Positions 59,598-64,000 of a stretch of 64,000 bases of DNA are shown one piece after another. Location: contig NZ_CP048113.1 in the NCBI RefSeq assembly GCF_010093065.1, forward strand, positions 6,218,001-6,282,000. The letters are read 5' to 3'. This stretch comes from Chitinophaga agri. Its GTDB lineage: Bacteria; Bacteroidota; Bacteroidia; Chitinophagales; Chitinophagaceae. The translations under genes and the position numbers were made by a program. Position 1 is the stretch's first letter. Each line of letters starts with the position of its first letter. The notes below the pieces were generated by a model that ran no database searches, was not told the origin of the DNA, and saw only the letters and a program-made list of their open reading frames with translations.

Positions 59598-61952
59598 TTA
59601 TTCCGCCTTCTTCTTTTTCGGGGGCGCTTTTTTCTTTGGAGGGTTGGCCTTTACATCTTCGATGATAGCTTTGGCTTCTTCCAGCGTTATGTCCGCGGCG
59701 GCGTCAATCTTTTCTTTCGGTATTTTATAATTTCTCAGTCCCTGTTTAATATAAGGTCCGTATGGGCCTTTGAGTATCTGGATCTTTTCTTTTTCGAATA
59801 CTTTGATGGTACGTTCGTCTTTTGCCGTTCTCTTTTCCACGATCAGAGGCGCTATTTCATCCAGTTCCACTGTATAAGGATCCATTTCCTTTTTCAGGGA
59901 ATAGAACTTCTTATCGTGAGCGGCGTACGGACCGAATCGACCAATGTTCACCAGTACATCCTGATCTTCAAACTGTCCGAGGTTACGCGGTAGTCTGAAA
60001 AGCTCCATTGCTTCCTCTAAAGTAATGGTTTCTATACTTTGAGTGGACTTCATTTTTGCGAACTTCGGCTTCTCTTCATCTTCCGCCTTACCGATCTGGA
60101 TCATAGGGCCATAGCGTCCCATACGTGCTACGATTGGCTTACCACTTTCGGCATCGATACCGAGCTGGCGTTCACCTTTCACTCTTTCCGCTTTTTCCAG
60201 TGTGTTTTCCACATCTTTATGGAAAGGCGTATAGAAGTCGTTCAGCATTTTATTCCAGATCTTCTTACCATGGGCTACCTCATCAAACTCACCTTCGATC
60301 TTGGCAGTGAAGCCATAGTCCATTACGGAGCTGAAGTACTGGTTCAGGAAGTCAGTAACGATCATGCCCAGGTCTGTTGGAAACAGTTTGGACTTTTCCG
60401 CACCGGTATTTTCACTTTCGGTTACTTTCGTGATCTTATCGGCTTTCAGGCTCAGTATCCGGAAGTCTCTCTTTATACCTTCTTTGTCGCGTTTTTCTAC
60501 GTATCCACGTTTTTGTACGGTGGTAATGGTAGGTGCGTAGGTAGAAGGGCGACCGATACCCAGTTCTTCCAGCTTCTTTACAAGGCTTGCTTCCGTATAA
60601 CGGGGAGCAGGGCGGGTAAAGCGTTCTGTAGCCTTCATTTCCTTCAGGTCAAGTGCCTGTTTTACAGCAAGTGGGGGTAAAGAACCATCTGAATCTTCTT
60701 CATCGCTTACATCTTCATCATCTTTACCTTCCATATATACCTTCAGGAATCCATCGAATTTCAGTACTTCACCACTGGCAGTCAGTTCGTCGTGGTTGGT
60801 GGAGATATCGATCTTAGCGATGGTCTTTTCCAGTTCTGCGTCGCTCATCTGGCTGGCGATCGTACGTTTCCAGATCAGTTCATACAGTTTTTTGGTGTCA
60901 CTGTCATCAACAGTGGCGTTTTCCATATAGGTAGGACGGATCGCTTCGTGGGCTTCCTGTGCTGATTCGTTCTTATTTTTAAACTTACGGTACTGATGAT
61001 ATTTCTGGCCGTAGTTCGTATTGATAGCGTTCTGAATATCTGCGAGGGCCGTATCTGACAGGTTCACAGAGTCAGTACGCATATAGGTGATGTTACCACT
61101 TTCGTAGAGTTTCTGGGCGAGCAGCATTGTTTTGGAAACGCTGTATCCCAGTTTACGGCTGGCCTCCTGCTGGAGTGTAGATGTTGTAAAAGGAGCGGCA
61201 GGCGATTTTTTACCTGGTTTTACCTGAATATCTTTCACTGTATAAGCCGCGCCAACACACTGTTGCAGGAACTTTTCGGCATCTTCCGCCGTCTTGAAAC
61301 GGGTTGGTCCTTCAGCCTTAAAAGTAATATTTTTGCCCTGAAGATCTTTAGCAGTAAAGAAGGCTTCTACCTTAAAAGCACTAACGGCATTAAATGTATT
61401 GATCTCACGTTCGCGTTCTACGATCAGTCTCACAGCAACAGATTGCACACGGCCTGCGGATAATGAATTACGCATGCTCATTTTACGCCAGAGCACCGGA
61501 GATAATTCAAAACCAACTATTCTGTCTAAAATACGTCTGGCCTGCTGGGCGTTGACCAGGTTCATATCTAATAGGCGGGGCTGTTGTACGGCTCTTTCAA
61601 TGGCGGGCTTCGTAATTTCGTGGAATACGATACGTTTGGTAACATCCGGGTCCAGACCCAGTACCTCACACAAATGCCAGGATATGGCTTCCCCTTCACG
61701 GTCCTCATCCGTTGCTAACCAAACTTCGTCAGTGTCTTTGGCGAGTTTCTTTAATTCCTTAACAATCTTCTCTTTATCCTCAGGTATGGTATACTTCGGT
61801 TTAAAGTTGTTGGCGATGTCGATACCCATATCATCCTTTTCCAGATCACGGATGTGACCAAAGCAGGATTTCACCTCGAAGTCTTTGCCCAGTATCTTTT
61901 CAATGGTCTTGGCTTTCGCCGGAGACTCAACTATTACTAGATTTTTTGCCAT
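59598..61952 (-). CDS. topA: DNA topoisomerase I (type IA)
   Basis: A 784-residue enzyme that relaxes negative supercoils. The Toprim domain has NLVIVESPAKAKTIEKILGK and ATDEDREGEAISWHL. The catalytic Tyr lies in GNITYMRTDSVNLSD. The C-terminus has no zinc-finger Cys clusters. Instead it has repeated GxYGPxIQ/K-type units (GRYGPMIQIGKAED, GRFGPYAAHDKKFYSL, KGPYGPYIKQGLRNYKIP), the zinc-free form, and a basic Lys/Pro tail (KKKAPPKKKKAE). Confidence 0.96.
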   Translation of the reverse strand: MAKNLVIVESPAKAKTIEKILGKDFEVKSCFGHIRDLEKDDMGIDIANNFKPKYTIPEDKEKIVKELKKLAKDTDEVWLATDEDREGEAISWHLCEVLGLDPDVTKRIVFHEITKPAIERAVQQPRLLDMNLVNAQQARRILDRIVGFELSPVLWRKMSMRNSLSAGRVQSVAVRLIVEREREINTFNAVSAFKVEAFFTAKDLQGKNITFKAEGPTRFKTAEDAEKFLQQCVGAAYTVKDIQVKPGKKSPAAPFTTSTLQQEASRKLGYSVSKTMLLAQKLYESGNITYMRTDSVNLSDTALADIQNAINTNYGQKYHQYRKFKNKNESAQEAHEAIRPTYMENATVDDSDTKKLYELIWKRTIASQMSDAELEKTIAKIDISTNHDELTASGEVLKFDGFLKVYMEGKDDEDVSDEEDSDGSLPPLAVKQALDLKEMKATERFTRPAPRYTEASLVKKLEELGIGRPSTYAPTITTVQKRGYVEKRDKEGIKRDFRILSLKADKITKVTESENTGAEKSKLFPTDLGMIVTDFLNQYFSSVMDYGFTAKIEGEFDEVAHGKKIWNKMLNDFYTPFHKDVENTLEKAERVKGERQLGIDAESGKPIVARMGRYGPMIQIGKAEDEEKPKFAKMKSTQSIETITLEEAMELFRLPRNLGQFEDQDVLVNIGRFGPYAAHDKKFYSLKKEMDPYTVELDEIAPLIVEKRTAKDERTIKVFEKEKIQILKGPYGPYIKQGLRNYKIPKEKIDAAADITLEEAKAIIEDVKANPPKKKAPPKKKKAE

Positions 61953-62256
61953 GAATGCCGTCTTTATGAGCTACTAGATACGTAAAATTTCGTATATAAA
62001 ATACAATTACGAATTTTGCAAGTATATAAAAGTAGGTTGAGAATAAAAAATAAGACTCTTATAATGTATTGTAGATAAATGTAATATTTTTGATAAATTC
62101 ATTAAAAATGAGGCATTAACAGTTTAATACTTAAATTGCTGGATAACAGCGTAGGTAACAATGGAAAGTAGCCCAGCCATATAAAGATATGAGTGCGATA
62201 TCACTTCATTTTACTTTCAAAACCGGTACACCATAATATATATTAACCTTAACCGA
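61953..62256. other. A/T-rich divergent intergenic region upstream of topA
   Basis: 304 bases between divergent topA and the Rossmann-fold gene. It is A/T-rich with several short imperfect inverted repeats close to topA (ATTTCGTA and TACGAATTT). No exact TAnnTTTG element or gene is seen. Confidence 0.5.
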
Positions 62257-63021
62257 ATGGATATAGTAATTATTGGCGCAGGAAATGTGGCGCATTGTTT
62301 TGGTCATTTATTGAAGATACACGGTCACCAGATACTACAGGTGATCAGCCGTAGTAAAGAGCATGCTGTGGAGCTGGCGGAATCGCTGCATTCTACCGGT
62401 ACCAATGACCTGCTGGATATTAATATGGAGGCGGACGTGTACCTGATGGCGGTAAGTGATTCCGCCATACCGGAACTAAACGATGAACTGAGACTGGGCA
62501 AGCGCTTTGTAGTGCATACTGCTGGTGCAGTACCGCTGGATGCTATTAAAAAGATCTCGATCAATACCGGCGTAATGTATCCGTTACAGTCGCTCCGTAA
62601 GGAAGTAAAGAATTATCCGCCCATCCCGTTACTGCTGGAAGGCGCTAATGAGGAAGTGATGCGACGATTAAAGGCTGTCGCTCAAAGTGTTAGTCCGGAT
62701 ATAAGGGAAGTGAATTCTGAACAGCGTCTCCAGTTGCATCTGGCGGGGGTGCTGGTGAATAACTTTACTAATCATCTGATAGCCAGGGCTAAACGTTATT
62801 GTGAAGCTGCCGGCCTTGATTTTACCCTGCTGCAACCTATTATTAAGGAGACCTTTGACCGGCTCGAGAAGTTTCCGCCAGAGTCAGTACAAACCGGTCC
62901 TGCTATCCGTAAGGATGAAATAACGATGTCCCGTCACCGGGCACTCCTCGAAAAAGAAGAGTATCTGAAACTGATCTACCAGGTGATGTCAGACAGTATT
63001 TATGACTTTCATAAGAGCTAA
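62257..63021 (+). CDS. Rossmann-like and DUF2520 domain protein
   Basis: A 254-residue protein related to pyrroline-5-carboxylate reductase and similar NAD(P) enzymes. The N-terminus MDIVIIGAGNVAHCFGHLLK is the nucleotide-binding motif, VYLMAVSDSAIPELNDELRL follows, and YPLQSLRKEVKNYPPIPLLL begins the DUF2520 helical part, which ends EITMSRHRALLEKEEYLKLI. Members are widespread in Bacteroidota but the substrate is not known. Confidence 0.87.
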   Translation: MDIVIIGAGNVAHCFGHLLKIHGHQILQVISRSKEHAVELAESLHSTGTNDLLDINMEADVYLMAVSDSAIPELNDELRLGKRFVVHTAGAVPLDAIKKISINTGVMYPLQSLRKEVKNYPPIPLLLEGANEEVMRRLKAVAQSVSPDIREVNSEQRLQLHLAGVLVNNFTNHLIARAKRYCEAAGLDFTLLQPIIKETFDRLEKFPPESVQTGPAIRKDEITMSRHRALLEKEEYLKLIYQVMSDSIYDFHKS

Positions 63022-63057
63022 CGATCGCTGACATCAAAAATCTGTATTACTTTTGGC

Positions 63058-63148
63058 AATTAGGAATTAGGAATTGGGAATTAAGCATCGAGCTGTTTAC
63101 AAATGGCTGTCCTCTTAATTCCTGATCCCTGATTTCCAATTCCTAATT
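63058..63148. repeat. Heptamer inverted-repeat element between the DUF2520 and HAD genes
   Basis: The left end is AATTAGGAATTAGGAATTGG then GAATTAAG; the right end is CTTAATTCCTGATCCCTGAT then TTCCAATTCCTAATT. The ends are in opposite orientation around about 27 bases of unrelated sequence. The element lies 8 bases before the HAD phosphatase ATG. Confidence 0.75.
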
Positions 63149-63156
63149 ATCACATA

Positions 63157-63678
63157 ATGAATATTTTAGCTCTCTTTAAGCCTATTTCCACTTTTGTATT
63201 TGATGTTGATGGTGTACTGACAGACGGAACCGTACAGTTATTGCCTAACGGGGAACAGTCGCGCAGGATGCATATCCGGGATGGATATGCCTTACAGCTG
63301 GCTGTGAAGAAAGGATACCGTGTGGTGATCATCTCCGGTGGAAGATCAGAGAGTGTGGTGAGTCGTTTACAGGGGCTGGGTATAAAGGACATATATATGG
63401 GTGTACTGGACAAGCAGGAGAAGCTGCAGGACTATGCATTTGAAAATGACCTGAAATGGGAGGAGATCCTGTTTATGGGTGACGATATTCCTGACTACCG
63501 GCCCATGCAGCTGGTGGGATTGCCGGTATGCCCTGCAGATGCTGCACCGGAAATCAAAGGTATCTGCCGTTATGTATCTCCTGTTAACGGCGGTCACGGT
63601 TGTGTACGTGAAGTGATTGAGAAAGTACTGAAACTGAATGACCACTGGATGATGGATGAGGAAGTGGCCAGCCGTTAA
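63157..63678 (+). CDS. HAD-family phosphatase, KdsC type (KDO-8-phosphate phosphatase-like)
   Basis: A 173-residue small HAD phosphatase. The nucleophile motif is FVFDVDGVLTDGTVQLLPNG, followed by IISGGRSESVVSRLQGLGIK and the third motif FMGDDIPDYRPMQLVGLPVC. This layout, without a cap domain, matches KdsC, which removes phosphate from KDO-8-phosphate during lipopolysaccharide synthesis. No other KDO gene is next to it, so the role is probable rather than certain. Confidence 0.87.
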   Translation: MNILALFKPISTFVFDVDGVLTDGTVQLLPNGEQSRRMHIRDGYALQLAVKKGYRVVIISGGRSESVVSRLQGLGIKDIYMGVLDKQEKLQDYAFENDLKWEEILFMGDDIPDYRPMQLVGLPVCPADAAPEIKGICRYVSPVNGGHGCVREVIEKVLKLNDHWMMDEEVASR

Positions 63679-63733
63679 CAGCTGCGGCCATACTATCTAT
63701 AACCGGAATTACATTTACCGCAATTATTGAATT

Positions 63734-64000
63734 ATGAAATTGCTGATTGCCTTCCTCAAGCTGATCCGATATCCGAATCTTATTTATATAGCCCTGACAC
63801 AGTTCCTCCTGCAATATTGTGTGGTAGCACCGGTATTAGCTTATAATGGAGAAACGCCTTCCCTGTCATGGGTATCATTCTGGCTGTTGTCACTATCTAC
63901 AGTATTGATAGCAGCAGCTGGTAATATTATTAACGACTATTTTGATATCAACATTGATATTATTAACAAGCCGGAGAAGATGGTACTTGATAAGATCATC
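63734..64000 (+). CDS. UbiA-family prenyltransferase, 5' part (cut by the window end)
   Basis: The first 89 codons of a membrane protein starting MKLLIAFLKLIRYPNLIYIA. Two hydrophobic helices lead to the first Asp-rich motif, NIINDYFDINIDIINKPEK, which is diagnostic for the UbiA superfamily. The opening resembles geranylgeranylglycerol-phosphate-type transferases more than the gene at 369, but the rest is missing. It starts 55 bases after the HAD phosphatase stop. Confidence 0.85.
   Translation, partial: MKLLIAFLKLIRYPNLIYIALTQFLLQYCVVAPVLAYNGETPSLSWVSFWLLSLSTVLIAAAGNIINDYFDINIDIINKPEKMVLDKII

Noticed and set aside
1..64000. tRNA, rRNA, CRISPR, insertion sequence or prophage
   Set aside because: Looked for tRNA T-loop sequences, repeat-spacer arrays, transposase motifs and phage genes; none was seen by eye.

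Overview
The window is typical of a member of the Bacteroidota, most likely a Chitinophaga-like member of the Chitinophagaceae. The evidence is: a secreted protein ending in a gliding-motility / type IX secretion (type B) C-terminal domain, anti-sigma factors of the RskA type beside ECF sigma factors, promoters of the Bacteroidota type (TAnnTTTG at about -7, in the best cases with TTG about 19-20 bases upstream), weak Shine-Dalgarno sequences, and glycan-degrading enzymes with signal peptides. This assignment is from sequence features only; no database search was possible.

Layout. 1-6.4 kb: a UbiA-type prenyltransferase, ruvX, def, then two tandem ECF sigma / RskA anti-sigma pairs that look like a duplication, and a secreted protein of unknown function. 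6.4-18.7 kb: mostly minus strand, with a T9SS-exported repeat protein, rluD, lipB (plus), an SDR oxidoreductase, a pyridoxal-phosphate deaminase, a secreted GH20 hexosaminidase and GH29 fucosidase, and a nucleotidyltransferase. 18.8-27.0 kb: branched-chain amino acid biosynthesis (ilvE, then ilvD-ilvB-ilvN-ilvC-ilvA). 27-36.5 kb: two oxidoreductases, a xylose module (sodium symporter, xylB, xylA), a mutarotase-like gene and small stress/membrane proteins. 36.5-38.8 kb: an ECF-like sigma factor next to a membrane protein that joins an anti-sigma-like N-terminus to a periplasmic trypsin-like protease, divergent from a small repeat lipoprotein. 38.9-46.7 kb: a seven-gene aromatic operon (pheA, aminotransferase, tyrA, DAHP synthase-chorismate mutase, aroB, aroA, aroC). 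46.7-64 kb: FKBP isomerase, S15-type hydrolase, gcvP, an MFS transporter, an S41 protease, topA, a HAD phosphatase of KdsC type and the start of a second UbiA-family gene.

The most striking content is regulatory. Three short leader peptides not predicted by ordinary gene finding each precede an intrinsic terminator. Before ilvE, a 41-residue peptide carries nine consecutive Leu/Val/Ile codons. Before pheA there are two leaders in series, with 10 aromatic residues out of 12 and 12 out of 14. In all three, a segment at or next to the leader stop codon can pair with the 5' arm of the terminator. This fits ribosome-stalling attenuation: a stalled ribosome leaves the segment free to form an antiterminator, while a ribosome that reaches the stop covers it and the terminator forms. 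The two aromatic attenuators share one visible promoter, so the aromatic operon seems to sit behind two gates in series.

Other structure includes two related long palindromes (37 and 40 bp arms) in divergent intergenic regions about 45 kb apart, three intergenic elements built from AATTAGG-like heptamers facing each other, a perfect 10-bp inverted repeat upstream of the xylose module, and several very long bidirectional terminators. No rRNA, tRNA, CRISPR array, insertion sequence or prophage was seen.
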